Source: Humibacter sp. RRB41
GTDB lineage: Bacteria > Actinomycetota > Actinomycetes > Actinomycetales > Microbacteriaceae
Direction of reading: 5' to 3'
DNA: 64,000 nt
Assembly: GCF_022761015.1 (NCBI RefSeq)
Contig: NZ_JAKWJQ010000007.1
Coordinates: 62,001-126,000, forward strand
Positions 1 through 9,420 of this stretch are shown piece after piece. Position 1 is the stretch's first letter; each line of letters begins with the position of its first letter. The notes under the pieces are model-generated. The model was not told the origin of the DNA. It searched no databases and worked only from the letters and a program-made list of their open reading frames with translations. The position numbers and the translations under genes were made by a program.

Positions 1-215
1 GTGAGACATCCAAGCAGCTCGCGATCATCGCGTCGATCTTCCTTCCGCTGAGTTTTCTCACCGGGTTCTTCGGCATGAACTTCAGCTGGGAGGTCGGTCA
101 CGTGCTGGTCGGTCCGTGGTCGTTCTTCCTGCTCGGCCTCGGGACGATGCTGGTGTCGGCGGGATTCATGTGGTGGTGGTTCCACCACAAGGGGTGGACC
201 GGAAACGACGGGTGA
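1..215 (+). CDS. CorA-family divalent metal channel, C-terminal fragment
   Basis: Reading frame open from base 3 to the TGA at 213-215, so only the last 70 residues are in the window. They hold the family hallmark Gly-Met-Asn (in FFGMNF) between two hydrophobic helices, followed by a short basic cytoplasmic tail (HHKGW). In CorA proteins GMN forms the selectivity loop of the pentameric inner-membrane Mg2+/Co2+ channel. The long N-terminal cytoplasmic domain lies outside the window. The gene ends 49 bases before the next start. Subtype (CorA or a ZntB-like member) cannot be decided from the tail. Confidence 0.85.
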   Translation, partial: ETSKQLAIIASIFLPLSFLTGFFGMNFSWEVGHVLVGPWSFFLLGLGTMLVSAGFMWWWFHHKGWTGNDG

Positions 216-264
216 GCACGCTCACCCGTGGACGGTGTCGGTGGGGCGCGCTAGCGTTCGGCCC

Positions 265-633
265 ATGATCGGAACATGGGAGTCCCTCATTCTCGATTGC
301 CCCGACCCCATCGCGCTCGGACACTTCTACGAACAGCTTCTGCCGATGCAGATCGTGGTCGAGGAGCCCGACTGGGTCGAGCTCGCTTCGGGGCCGGAAT
401 CGAAACCGCTGCTCGTCTTCCAGAAGGTCGACGACGTGTACACGCCACCGCAGTGGCCTGGGCAAGAAGTACCTCAGCAGATGCACATCGACGTGCGGGT
501 CGAAGACCTGGATGTCGGCGAAGCGCAGGTGCTCGCCCTCGGCGCAGTGAAGGCGGGGTCGGATCACGAGACGTTCCGGGTCTACCTCGACCCGGCGGGG
601 CATCCGTTCTGCCTCATCGCCCCGACCGACTGA
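265..633 (+). CDS. VOC-family (glyoxalase/bleomycin-resistance-like) protein
   Basis: 122 residues, the size of a single vicinal-oxygen-chelate domain. The start is placed at the ATG giving MIGTWESLILDC, which begins directly in the first beta strand; an in-frame GTG at 235 would add ten unneeded residues. The order LILDCPDPIALGHFY, then MHIDVRVEDL, then FRVYLDPAGHPFCL is typical of the actinobacterial glyoxalase-like group. The ends HID and DPAGHPFCL sit where metal ligands or substrate contacts lie in the fold. Substrate unknown. A weak ribosome site precedes it and no operon partner is evident. Confidence 0.75.
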   Translation: MIGTWESLILDCPDPIALGHFYEQLLPMQIVVEEPDWVELASGPESKPLLVFQKVDDVYTPPQWPGQEVPQQMHIDVRVEDLDVGEAQVLALGAVKAGSDHETFRVYLDPAGHPFCLIAPTD

Positions 634-657
634 GCGCCGTCGTCGCCCGCCGCCGGG

Positions 658-954
658 TCAGATGTCGAGTTCCACCTCGATGCCGACGTGCACCGTGTCG
701 CCGAGGTCGACGTCTTCGCGCGTGCGGATCGACTTCTTGATGGCCAGAGCGTAGGTGCCGTCGGATTCGGGGAAGATCGAGGTCGACCAGCGTGACGAGC
801 CGAGAGTGGCAGTGACCTTGATGGAGTTGAACCCGCCGCGCGGAAGCGGAGCATCGTCGAGTTCCTCGGAGATTTCGGCCGGCACGTGCGCGAACACCCA
901 GAGTTCGCGCCGGGCCGCCCAGGGGACGAGCGTGGACTCGAACTCGTAGCGCAT
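658..954 (-). CDS. DUF1905-family protein
   Basis: 98 residues from ATG at 954 (MRYEFES); ATG at 963 (MAGMRYEF) is an equally possible start and neither has a strong ribosome site. The pattern FESTLVPW at the start, then SIKVTATLGSSRWSTSIFPESDGTYALAIKKSIR and GDTVHVGIEVELDI, is that of DUF1905, a small beta-barrel domain of unknown function often fused to or found beside YdeI-like proteins. It ends 25 bases from the oppositely directed VOC gene. Cytoplasmic, no signal peptide. Biological role unknown. Confidence 0.75.
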   Translation of the reverse strand: MRYEFESTLVPWAARRELWVFAHVPAEISEELDDAPLPRGGFNSIKVTATLGSSRWSTSIFPESDGTYALAIKKSIRTREDVDLGDTVHVGIEVELDI

Positions 955-1061
955 GCCGGCCATGCCCGAAGAATACCGGCGGCCGCCGACCTCCTTCCGG
1001 CACTGATCCGTGGCGAGACCCTGGCAGAACCCGGAAGTGCCTGCCACGGCCCGTCACGCTG

Positions 1062-2477
1062 CTACGCCCGGTAGTAGCGGTCGGCGACCGCGAGCGCCGT
1101 GTCGATGGCGTCCAGTCCGCGGCGCAGTTCGTCCTCGGTGATGACCAGCGGGGGCGCGACGTGCATCCGGTTGAAGTGTGTGAACGGCCAGACGCCGGCC
1201 GTCTTGCACGATGCGGCGACCTCGCCCATGGGTGTGGCATCCGCACCGCTCGCGTTGAACGGCACGAGCGGCTCGTGTGTCTCGCGATCGCGCACCAGTT
1301 CGAGCGCCCAGAACAGGCCGCGGCCTCGCACCTCGCCGAGCGAGGGGTGCGTTTCGAGCCATCCGGTGATCGTCGGCTCGACGACCCGTGAGCCGAGGTC
1401 GCGCACGCGCTGCAGGATGCCGTCCCTCTCGAACACCTCGAACGTCGCGATTCCGGCGGCACAGGCGAGGGGATGCCCGGAATACGTCAGGCCGCCCTGG
1501 AACGAGACGTCGTCGAAGAAGTGGGCGATGGCATCCGAGATCACGACGCCGCCGAGCGGCACGTACCCGGAATTGATGCCCTTCGCGAAGGTGATGAGGT
1601 CGGGTGTGACGTCGTAGGCATCCACCGCGAACCACTCGCCGACGCGGCCGAAGCCGACCATCACCTCGTCGGCGATGAACACGATGCCGTACCTGTCGCA
1701 CAGCTCGCGCACGCCCTGCAGGTAGCCGGGCGGCGGCATCAGCACACCGTTCGTGCCGATGATCGTCTCGAGCAGGATGGCCGCGACGGTCTGCGGGCCT
1801 TCGAGTGTGATCACCTGCTCGAGGTGCTCCAGCGCGCGCTGTCCCTCTTCGGCCTCGGAGGTGGCGTGGAACGCAGAGCGGTACGGGTACGGCCCGAAGA
1901 AGTGCGCGACCGAGCCGTCGGCATCGGGCTGGTTGGCCCAGCGGCGCGGATCGCCGGTGAGGGCGATGGCGGTGTTCGTGTTGCCGTGGTACGAGCGGTA
2001 CATCGAGAGCACCTTGTGACGGCCGGTGTAGCGGCGTGCCATGCGCACGGCGTTCTCGTTGGCATCCGCTCCGCCGTTGGTGAAGAACACGTGGTTCAGG
2101 TCGCCTGGCGCGACCTCGGCGATGCGGCGGGCGAGCTCGCCGCGCACATCGTTGGCCATCGACGGCTGGATCGTCGCCAGCCGGCCGGCCTGCTCCTGAA
2201 TGGCGCGCACGAGATCCGGATGCTGATGCCCCAGATTCAGATTCACGAGCTGCGAACTGAAGTCGAGGTACGCGTTGCCCTGGTAGTCCCAGAACGTCGA
2301 GCCCTCACCGGCCGCGACCGGCGTCGGGTTGATCTGCGCCTGCGCGCTCCACGAATGGAACACGTGCCCGCGGTCGTCATCGCGCACACGCAGCTCCTCG
2401 GCCGCGTCGCCGAAGCGATGGGATGCCCCCGTGCGGTCGGTGTATCCGGTGCGGGCCTGCTGTTCGGTGATGGTCAT
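1062..2477 (-). CDS. Class III PLP-dependent aminotransferase (omega-amino acid:pyruvate type)
   Basis: 471 residues, full length for the family. Lys299 in TFAKGINSG is the expected Schiff-base lysine; FFTNGGADANENAVRMAR (cofactor phosphate site) and IADEVMVGFGR (pyridine-N aspartate) are in the usual order. It follows the semialdehyde dehydrogenase gene by 42 bases on the same strand, with GGAAAGAA as ribosome site. An omega-aminotransferase making a semialdehyde next to an acylating semialdehyde dehydrogenase fits beta-alanine or beta-aminoisobutyrate breakdown, products of pyrimidine catabolism. Taurine or GABA are alternative substrates; the pair and the PucR neighbour are the basis for the preferred reading. 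Confidence 0.88.
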   Translation of the reverse strand: MTITEQQARTGYTDRTGASHRFGDAAEELRVRDDDRGHVFHSWSAQAQINPTPVAAGEGSTFWDYQGNAYLDFSSQLVNLNLGHQHPDLVRAIQEQAGRLATIQPSMANDVRGELARRIAEVAPGDLNHVFFTNGGADANENAVRMARRYTGRHKVLSMYRSYHGNTNTAIALTGDPRRWANQPDADGSVAHFFGPYPYRSAFHATSEAEEGQRALEHLEQVITLEGPQTVAAILLETIIGTNGVLMPPPGYLQGVRELCDRYGIVFIADEVMVGFGRVGEWFAVDAYDVTPDLITFAKGINSGYVPLGGVVISDAIAHFFDDVSFQGGLTYSGHPLACAAGIATFEVFERDGILQRVRDLGSRVVEPTITGWLETHPSLGEVRGRGLFWALELVRDRETHEPLVPFNASGADATPMGEVAASCKTAGVWPFTHFNRMHVAPPLVITEDELRRGLDAIDTALAVADRYYRA

Positions 2478-2519
2478 CGTCGAGTTCTTTCCAGTCCGGT
2501 GGTCGAGCGGCGGTGGCGT

Positions 2520-4004
2520 CTAGTGGTTCCCCGGGAAGGCGAGCTCCACGCGGGACTGCGCGGGCTCCGGCCACCGGCTCGTGACCACCTTGGAGCGCGT
2601 GTAGAAGTGGAACGACTCCGGTCCGTAGATGTGGGAGTCGCCGAACAACGAATTCTTCCACCCCCCGAACGAGAACGATCCGACCGGGACCGGAATCGGC
2701 ACGTTCACGCCGACCATTCCGACCTCGATGTTGAACTCGAACTCGCGGGCGGCCCCGCCGTCACGCGTGAAGATGGCCACGCCGTTGCCGTACGGGTTGG
2801 CGTTGATCAGCTCGATCGCGTCGTCGAGAGTGTCCACGCGCACCACGGAGAGCACCGGTCCGAAGATCTCGTCCCGGTACGTCTTCGACTGAAGCGGTAC
2901 GTTGTCCAGCAGCGTGGCCCCGATGAAGAACCCGTCGCCCTCGAAGTGCTTCTGCGAACCGTCGACGACGACCGTCGCACCCTCGGATGCTGCACCTGTC
3001 ACGTACGAGAGAACCTTCTCGCGGTGCTGCTCCGTGACCAGGGGGCCCATGCCGCTGGAGGCATCCGTTCCGTCGCCGATCACGAGGTCGTCGATGCGCT
3101 TCTGGATGGCCGGGATGAGCTTGTCGCCCGCCGCCCCGACGGCGACGAGCACGCTGACCGCCATGCAGCGCTCGCCGGCCGAGCCGTACGCGGCCGACAC
3201 CGCGGCATCCGCTGCCGAGTCGATGTCGGCGTCTTCGAGCACCACCATGTGGTTCTTCGCGCCGCCGAGTGCCTGCACGCGCTTGCCGTTCGCGGCTGCG
3301 CGCTGGTAGATCGACTTCGCGATCGGGGTGGAGCCCACGAAGCTGACGGCAGCGACGTCGGGGCTGTCGAGAAGGGCGTCGACCGCCACCTTGTCTCCGT
3401 GCAGCACGTTGAGCACGCCGGCGGGCAGGCCGGCATCCGCGAACACCTTCGCCAGGAACACGGATGCCGAGGGGTCCTTCTCGCTCGGCTTGAGTACGAC
3501 GGTGTTGCCGCACGCGATCGCACTGGCGAGCATCCAGAGCGGAACCATCACCGGAAAGTTGAACGGCGTGATGCATCCGACCACGCCGACGGGCTGCTTG
3601 ACGCTGTGCACGTCGACACCCGTGGAGATCTGCTCGCTGTAGTCGCCCTTGAGGTGCTGGATGAGACCGGAGGCGAACTCGACGTTCTCGAGGCCGCGTG
3701 CGACCTCACCCGCCGCGTCGGAGAGCACCTTGCCGTGCTCGCTCGTGATGATCGCCGCAAGCTCGTCGCGACGCTCGGTGAGCAGGTGGCGCGCGCGGAA
3801 CAGCACGTCGGCGCGCTTGGTGAGGCTGGTGGACCGCCATCCGGGGAGAGCGGCCTTGGCGGCGGCGATGGCGGCGGCGGCGTCCGATTCGGATGCCATG
3901 ATCACCTGGTGCTGCACAGCACCGGTCGCAGGGTTGTAGATGTCCGAAGTGCGCTCCGGGTCGCCGAACTCGGCGCCGTTCACAACGTGGCGGATCAGGG
4001 CCAT
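2520..4004 (-). CDS. mmsA: CoA-acylating (methyl)malonate-semialdehyde dehydrogenase
   Basis: 494 residues from ATG at 4004, with an AAAGG ribosome site seven bases upstream; the frame is open further back but that region is the promoter. It is an aldehyde dehydrogenase with catalytic Cys280 in SAGERCMAVS. The ends LIRHVVNGAEF and RPYGNGVAIFTRDGG-type segments are those of the MmsA/IolA group, which converts malonate or methylmalonate semialdehyde with CoA and NAD+ to acetyl- or propionyl-CoA. First gene of a two-gene unit with the aminotransferase, divergent from the PucR regulator across 155 bases. Confidence 0.9.
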   Translation of the reverse strand: MALIRHVVNGAEFGDPERTSDIYNPATGAVQHQVIMASESDAAAAIAAAKAALPGWRSTSLTKRADVLFRARHLLTERRDELAAIITSEHGKVLSDAAGEVARGLENVEFASGLIQHLKGDYSEQISTGVDVHSVKQPVGVVGCITPFNFPVMVPLWMLASAIACGNTVVLKPSEKDPSASVFLAKVFADAGLPAGVLNVLHGDKVAVDALLDSPDVAAVSFVGSTPIAKSIYQRAAANGKRVQALGGAKNHMVVLEDADIDSAADAAVSAAYGSAGERCMAVSVLVAVGAAGDKLIPAIQKRIDDLVIGDGTDASSGMGPLVTEQHREKVLSYVTGAASEGATVVVDGSQKHFEGDGFFIGATLLDNVPLQSKTYRDEIFGPVLSVVRVDTLDDAIELINANPYGNGVAIFTRDGGAAREFEFNIEVGMVGVNVPIPVPVGSFSFGGWKNSLFGDSHIYGPESFHFYTRSKVVTSRWPEPAQSRVELAFPGNH

Positions 4005-4159
4005 GTCAGGTCCTTTCGGTCGTGATCTCCCCATTGCGTCGGCGTGCTCCACGTTGTGGAAGCTGCCGAACGGTCGTGTCGAGCGGTCGAGCCGATGGCG
4101 GCATCCGGACGATTCGACGGAACGAGGGATAGTCTGGTTTCTCCCATGTTCACAGAGAA

Positions 4160-5938
4160 GTGGAAACGATAGCGGTGCCAGAACGTCACGGCTTCGCCGA
4201 GGGTCGCACAGATCGTCCGATCGATGGTCGCAGCGAGCCCGGCAACCTTCCCGACCATGCGGATGACGCGCTCGACCCGTCGTCCGCACCCGCGCTCGAC
4301 GCTGATCGCACGGCGACGCGCCAGGCGGTCTCCCGTCAGGCCGTGCTCCCGACGATCCGCGATGTGCTGCGGCTCGAAGAGGTGGTCGGAGCCGTGCCGG
4401 AGGTGCTCGCCGGCGAGGATGCCCTCGATCGCGCAGTGCGCTGGGTGCACGTCTCGGAGACGGCCGACGTCGCCCACCTGGTGAGGGGTGGCGAGCTGAT
4501 CCTGTCGACCGGGGTCGCCTGGCCGACGGATGCCGTCTCGTTGCGCACGTTCGCGTCCCGCCTGGTCGACGCGAAGATCGCCGGAGTCGTACTCGAGCTC
4601 GGCCACCGGTTCCCCGAAGCGCCGAAGGCGTTCGCTGACGCTGCGCGTTCACTGGATCTGCCGTTCATCGTTCTGCACCGCGAGGCCCGTTTCGTGGCGA
4701 TCACCGAGGCCGTGCACGCCCGCATCATCGCCGACCAGATGGCCGCGCTGCGCGCTCGCGACGAGATCCACGCCCTCTTCACGCAGCTGAGTCTGCGGGG
4801 CAGCCCGATCGACTACATCGTGTCGCAGGTCGGCCGCACGCTCGGCTCGCCCGTCGTGCTCGAAGACCTCACGCACCGCGTCATCGCCGTCGAGGCGATG
4901 GGACACGACGCGCAGGTGCTGCGGGACTGGGAGCAGCGCTCCAGGCAGGCGCACGAACGGGCGGCGGATGCCGTCTCCCGTGGCGCGATCACGGGCAACG
5001 ACGACTGGACCATCGTGCCGGTGGAGGCGCGCGGCACCCGCTGGGGTTACCTCGTGGCGCTGCCGGGAAGGCCGCATCTCGCCGGGCGCACGAACGTGCT
5101 CGAGCAGGCAGCGGTCGCCCTTGCGCTCAGCCGGCTCGCCGACCGCGGCGCCGACGAGTGGACGAGGAGCAGCCACGAGCGCATCGTCGCCGTTCTGCTC
5201 GGGCGCCGGTTCTCCAGCGAACGGTCGTTGGCTGACAGGCTCGAGGCCGCCGGCCTGCCGGTGACGGGTCGCACGTTGGTCGGGGTCTCCGTGCGCGTGC
5301 GAGGGAGCTCGCACTCGGCGGCCGCCGCGGCATCCGCTGCCCGCGAGCTCGGGGTGCCGACGATCACGGCGGCGCATCCGTTCGCCGATGCGTCGACGAG
5401 CGTGCTGATCGCGTCGGTCGCGCCCGGCGCCCAGCTGGCAGATGCCGTTCTGCTCGCCTTCGCGAATGCCGTTGCGCGTGCTGCGGAGGCGGCGCCCGCC
5501 GACGTGACGCTGGCCATCGGAGCGGATGCCGACGGCATCCCCGGCCTGCTCGCCTCGATCGAGCAGGCGACCGAGCTGCTCAGCCCGCAGGAGGATCACA
5601 AGCGTCGCGGTCCGCTGATCGTGCGGGTCGAGGATCGGCCGTTGCTGCGGCTGCTCAACTCGTTCGGGAGCGATCCGCGCCTGCAGGCGCACAGCGAACG
5701 GATGCTCGCTCCGCTCATCGAGTACGACCTGCGTCGCAGCGGCGATCTTCTCGACGTGCTCACGGCGTATCTCGCGTACCCGGGCAACCGCACGCGGGCA
5801 GCCACTGCGAGCCACCTCTCGCGAAGCGTGTTCTACCAGCGCATCGCGCTCATCGAGGACCTGCTCGGCGTCTCGCTGGACGACGGCGAGGTCGTCAGCG
5901 CGCTGCACGCGGCGCTGCTGGCGCGCCGGGGCCGCTGA
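4160..5938 (+). CDS. PucR-family transcriptional regulator
   Basis: 592 residues from GTG 4160; GTG 4175 is also possible and has a better-spaced GGAAA site. About 60 low-complexity residues precede the PucR ligand domain (LPTIRDVLRLEEVVGAVPEVLAGEDALDRAVRWVH region, residues ~64-180). A GGDEF-like central part follows, and the C terminus (LLDVLTAYL, NRTRAATASHLSRSVFYQRIALIEDLL) is the helix-turn-helix typical of PucR/CdaR proteins. Divergent from mmsA, so it probably activates the aminotransferase-mmsA pair in response to a pyrimidine or purine catabolite. It ends 12 bases from the convergent GH65 gene. Confidence 0.9.
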   Translation: METIAVPERHGFAEGRTDRPIDGRSEPGNLPDHADDALDPSSAPALDADRTATRQAVSRQAVLPTIRDVLRLEEVVGAVPEVLAGEDALDRAVRWVHVSETADVAHLVRGGELILSTGVAWPTDAVSLRTFASRLVDAKIAGVVLELGHRFPEAPKAFADAARSLDLPFIVLHREARFVAITEAVHARIIADQMAALRARDEIHALFTQLSLRGSPIDYIVSQVGRTLGSPVVLEDLTHRVIAVEAMGHDAQVLRDWEQRSRQAHERAADAVSRGAITGNDDWTIVPVEARGTRWGYLVALPGRPHLAGRTNVLEQAAVALALSRLADRGADEWTRSSHERIVAVLLGRRFSSERSLADRLEAAGLPVTGRTLVGVSVRVRGSSHSAAAAASAARELGVPTITAAHPFADASTSVLIASVAPGAQLADAVLLAFANAVARAAEAAPADVTLAIGADADGIPGLLASIEQATELLSPQEDHKRRGPLIVRVEDRPLLRLLNSFGSDPRLQAHSERMLAPLIEYDLRRSGDLLDVLTAYLAYPGNRTRAATASHLSRSVFYQRIALIEDLLGVSLDDGEVVSALHAALLARRGR

Positions 5939-5950
5939 CCCCGTTCTTCG

Positions 5951-8464
5951 CTACTCGGCCAGCGGGGGAGTGTCCGTCTCGTCGTACCGCTCGGTGATCA
6001 TGGGCATGGTCGCCGTGATGACGGATCCGTCCGGCCGCAGAGCGCCCTCGATGTCGCTGGTCGACGGTGCACCTTCGAACGTCGGTGAGTCGTCGACGAG
6101 CAGCGGAACGCGGATCGGCCGGCCTGCGAACACCTCCACCTCGCGTCCGCAGACGCTCACCTTGGCCGATGCGCCCTCCTCGATCGTCAGCGTGACGCTC
6201 GAGGATTCGGTACGCACGCGGAGCCGAGCGCCCAGAAGGGTGACCCGGAATGTCAGGGATTCCCACTCCTCGGGCAGCCGCGGGTCGATCGTGAACGTTC
6301 CGAGGTAGTCGCGCATGCCGCCGAAGCCGAAGACCAACGCGTTCCACACTCCACCGGCCGACGCGACGTGAACTCCGTCCGACGCGTTGTGATGCAGATC
6401 GCTCAAGTCGACGAACAAGGCCGAGTTGAAGTACTGCAGCGCGAGATCGCGGTAGCCGACCTCCGCGGCGACGATGGACTGCGTCGACGCCGAGAGCGTC
6501 GAATCCCCCGTGGTCAGGGCGTCGTAGTACTCGAAATCGCGCCGCTTCACGTCGCCGCCGAACTCATCACCCTGAAGCAGGAGGGCGAGCACGACGTCGG
6601 CCTGCTTGATCACCTGGAACCGGTAGATCACGAGGGGGTGGAAGTGCAGCAGCAGCGGATATTTCGACGGAGGCGTGTTCTCGAGGTCCCACAGTTCTTT
6701 CTCGAGGAACTGCGAGTCCTGCGGGTGGATGCCGAGATCCTCGTCGTATCCGATGTACATCGACTCGGCGGCCTCCGACCACTCGACGATCTCGTCTTCG
6801 TGAAGGTGCAGCCGGGACGCCATCGCCCGGAAGGCATCCGGGTCGCGCTGCATCAGACCACGGGTGCGACGTACCGCCGCGCGCAGGTTGGCGCGCGCCA
6901 TCACGTTCGTGAAGAGGTTGTCGTTGACCACCGTCGTGTACTCGTCGGGTCCCGTCACGCCATGCACGTGGAACGATCGCGTGCCGTCCTCTCGCCAGAA
7001 GCCGAGGTCGGCCCACATGCGTGCGGTCTCGACGAGGATGTCGATGGCCCCGTCGCGGATGAGGAAGTCCTCGTCGCCGGTTGCCGAGACATACTGCGAA
7101 AGGGCGTGCGAGACATCCGCATCGATGTGGTACTGCGCCGTGCCCGCCGCGTAGTACGCGCCGGCCTCGAGCCCGTTGATCGTGCGCCACGGGAAGAGCG
7201 CGCCCCGCTGGTTGAGTTCGGCGGCGCGCTCTCGCGCGGCCGGAAGCATCCCGTGCCGAAAGCGCAGCGCGTTGCGTGCCACGTCGGGTGAGGTGTACGT
7301 GAGGAACGGGAGCACGTAGATCTCGGTGTCCCAGAAGTAGTGGCCGCCGTAGCCGGACCCTGTGACGCCCTTCGCCGCGATTCCGCCGCCGTCGGTGCGC
7401 GCCGTGGCCTGTGCGAGTTGGAACAGATTCCAGCGGATCGCCTGTTGCTGCGCCGCATGCCCGGGAACCTCGACGTCACTGCGCGCCCAGAACGCATCCA
7501 GCCAGTCGCGCTGGGCCGTGAACGCGTCTTCGAGCGGGCGCGACTCGATGCGATCGAGCGTGCGTTCGCACCGATCGGCCAGCTCGCGGGTCGGCACACT
7601 GTTGGTCGTGTGGTAGCTGATCACCTTGACGAGCTTGATCGACTTGCCCGCTTCGGCGTGCACCGCATAGACCTGCTTCGCGAGATCGTCCTCGATCTGC
7701 GAGCTCTCGGTCCAATCGTTGTCGGTCGTGAGCCGGTGATCGACGCCGCAGGCGATCGTCATGCCCGAGTTCGACGCCCGGTAGCCCAGGATGAACCGTG
7801 AACCGTCCGCTCGTTTGAAGCGCGGTTGCAGCACGCGCTCGCTGAACGCGGCGGCCTTGCGAGGGTCGTCGACCGGCTGCGCGTCGGCGGATGCCGCGTA
7901 TTCGTCGACCCAGTCCTGACGGTTGAGAATCTGACTCGACAGCAGCACAGAGGCATCCTGATCGAGCATCGTCACCTCGTACTCGAGGATGGCCAGGTGC
8001 CGGTCGGTGAACGACACCATGCGGCGCGAGGTGATCGACACGTGCTTGCCAGACGGCGTGCGCCATTCGATGTCGCGCTGCAGCGTGCCGTTGCGGAAAT
8101 CCAGGATGCGCTCGTAGTGCACGCACTCCGCCTCGCCGACGATCAGCGGCTCGTCATCGACGTAGAGCTTGATCAGCTTGGAGTCGGGGACGTTGACGAT
8201 GGTCTGCCCGACGCGGGCGAACGCATATGCCTCCTCAGCGTGCCGGATGGCCCAGGTGTCGTGGAATCCGTTGATGTACGTGCCGTTCGCGTGCCAGCCG
8301 TAGCCCTCCTCAGGGCCGCCGCGCATGCCGAGGTATCCGTTTCCGATCGCGAAGAGCGTCTCGGTGAGGCCGGCGCTGTCCGCGTCGTACGAGGTCTCGC
8401 TCAGCGCCCACTCGTCGATCGGGAATCGCTCGCGGTCGAGTGGATCGGGAGTCAAGGTGATCAT
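5951..8464 (-). CDS. Glycoside hydrolase family 65 disaccharide phosphorylase
   Basis: 837 residues, the usual family length. Domains in order: N-terminal beta-sandwich, helical linker, (alpha/alpha)6 barrel, C-terminal beta domain. Glu508 in GVTGPDEYTTVVNDNLFTN is the conserved general acid. WDTEIYVLPFLTYTSP and IKQADVVLALLL are family signatures. GH65 phosphorylases cleave maltose, trehalose, kojibiose or nigerose with inorganic phosphate to beta-glucose 1-phosphate plus glucose. The start overlaps the stop of the upstream beta-phosphoglucomutase (ATGA), whose substrate is exactly that product. Which disaccharide is used cannot be read from sequence. Cytoplasmic. Confidence 0.92.
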   Translation of the reverse strand: MITLTPDPLDRERFPIDEWALSETSYDADSAGLTETLFAIGNGYLGMRGGPEEGYGWHANGTYINGFHDTWAIRHAEEAYAFARVGQTIVNVPDSKLIKLYVDDEPLIVGEAECVHYERILDFRNGTLQRDIEWRTPSGKHVSITSRRMVSFTDRHLAILEYEVTMLDQDASVLLSSQILNRQDWVDEYAASADAQPVDDPRKAAAFSERVLQPRFKRADGSRFILGYRASNSGMTIACGVDHRLTTDNDWTESSQIEDDLAKQVYAVHAEAGKSIKLVKVISYHTTNSVPTRELADRCERTLDRIESRPLEDAFTAQRDWLDAFWARSDVEVPGHAAQQQAIRWNLFQLAQATARTDGGGIAAKGVTGSGYGGHYFWDTEIYVLPFLTYTSPDVARNALRFRHGMLPAARERAAELNQRGALFPWRTINGLEAGAYYAAGTAQYHIDADVSHALSQYVSATGDEDFLIRDGAIDILVETARMWADLGFWREDGTRSFHVHGVTGPDEYTTVVNDNLFTNVMARANLRAAVRRTRGLMQRDPDAFRAMASRLHLHEDEIVEWSEAAESMYIGYDEDLGIHPQDSQFLEKELWDLENTPPSKYPLLLHFHPLVIYRFQVIKQADVVLALLLQGDEFGGDVKRRDFEYYDALTTGDSTLSASTQSIVAAEVGYRDLALQYFNSALFVDLSDLHHNASDGVHVASAGGVWNALVFGFGGMRDYLGTFTIDPRLPEEWESLTFRVTLLGARLRVRTESSSVTLTIEEGASAKVSVCGREVEVFAGRPIRVPLLVDDSPTFEGAPSTSDIEGALRPDGSVITATMPMITERYDETDTPPLAE

Positions 8465-9288
8465 GACGGCTGGTCCTCCCGTTGCGATGAGACAGCGCCG
8501 GCCGGCACGGAACCGGCAGGCACAGAGCTCGCCCGCCCGGAGTTCAAGAACGGCGTCAGCTCATTGAGGTCGGAGACGACCACGTCCGCGCCGGCGGCGA
8601 GAAGCGCGGTTTCGCTGACCCCGCGGTCGAGTCCGATCACAAGGCCGAATCCGCCGTTACGTCCGGCGGCGACTCCCGAGATCGCGTCCTCCACGATCGC
8701 GCAGTCGGCCGGTTCGAGACCGAGCAGATGCGCGCCGAAGACATACGTGTCGGGTGCGGGTTTGCCCGAGAGGCGATGATCGGCTGCGGTGATTCCATCG
8801 ACGACGAACTCGAAGCGGTCCCGCAGCCCTGCGACGTCGAGCACGCGCTGCCCGTTGAGCGAGCTGGTCACGACCGCGACCTGCAGGCGGGCGGCGATCA
8901 CGGCATCCAGGAACGACACCGATCCGGCGTAGGGACGAACGCCCTCGTTCTCGAGCACGGACCTGAATTCACCATTTTTGCTGTTGCCGAGGCCCCAGAC
9001 GGTGGGTGAGTCGGCCGGATCGTCCGGAGTCCCGTCGGGCAGCTCGATGCCGCGCGAGGCGAGCATCGCCCGCACGCCGTCGACGCGCGGGCGCCCATCG
9101 ATGTAGGCGTAGTAGTCGGCGACCGAGTAGCTCGGCGTGACGTGATGCTCGGCCAGGTAACGGCTGAACAGTCGCGACCACGCCGCGATGTGCACGTCGA
9201 TGGTCGGGGTGAGAACGCCATCCAGATCGAACAGAACGGCCCTCAGCGATCCGAGACGTTCTGCGGGTGTTGGTGGTACAGGCGGCAT
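8461..9288 (-). CDS. pgmB: Beta-phosphoglucomutase (HAD superfamily)
   Basis: 275 residues. The HAD motif I, VLFDLDGVLTP, supplies nucleophile Asp21 and acid/base Asp23; VVTSS is motif II, a lysine in SGKPAPDTYVF motif III, and AIVEDAISGVAAGRNGGFGLVIGL motif IV. PAPDTYVFGA with a large cap domain matches beta-PGM, which turns beta-glucose 1-phosphate into glucose 6-phosphate. Start at ATG 9288 after an AGGAG site. Translationally coupled (ATGA) to the downstream GH65 phosphorylase, forming a phosphorolytic disaccharide route. Confidence 0.9.
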   Translation of the reverse strand: MPPVPPTPAERLGSLRAVLFDLDGVLTPTIDVHIAAWSRLFSRYLAEHHVTPSYSVADYYAYIDGRPRVDGVRAMLASRGIELPDGTPDDPADSPTVWGLGNSKNGEFRSVLENEGVRPYAGSVSFLDAVIAARLQVAVVTSSLNGQRVLDVAGLRDRFEFVVDGITAADHRLSGKPAPDTYVFGAHLLGLEPADCAIVEDAISGVAAGRNGGFGLVIGLDRGVSETALLAAGADVVVSDLNELTPFLNSGRASSVPAGSVPAGAVSSQREDQPS

Positions 9289-9420
9289 ATGACTCCTGTC
9301 GGGAATGGCGACGGCGCCTCGTCGTTTCAGCGTAAGGCCGATCGTGCCTTCGTGCGTGTCCCTGATGCTTCGATCAGGTGACCGAAAGGGCCGTCGCAGG
9401 TCGGGATGACGGGCCGATCG

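Noticed and set aside
2501-2519. GGTGGTCGAGCGGCGG as another copy of repeat B
   Set aside because: Only the GGTCGAG core matches and there is no inverted arm nearby.
1473-4025. An 850-codon open frame on the plus strand opposite the aminotransferase and mmsA genes
   Set aside because: It is the complement of two well-conserved genes, is extremely Arg/His/Val/Asp-rich and has no recognisable domain; long antisense frames are expected at this G+C content.
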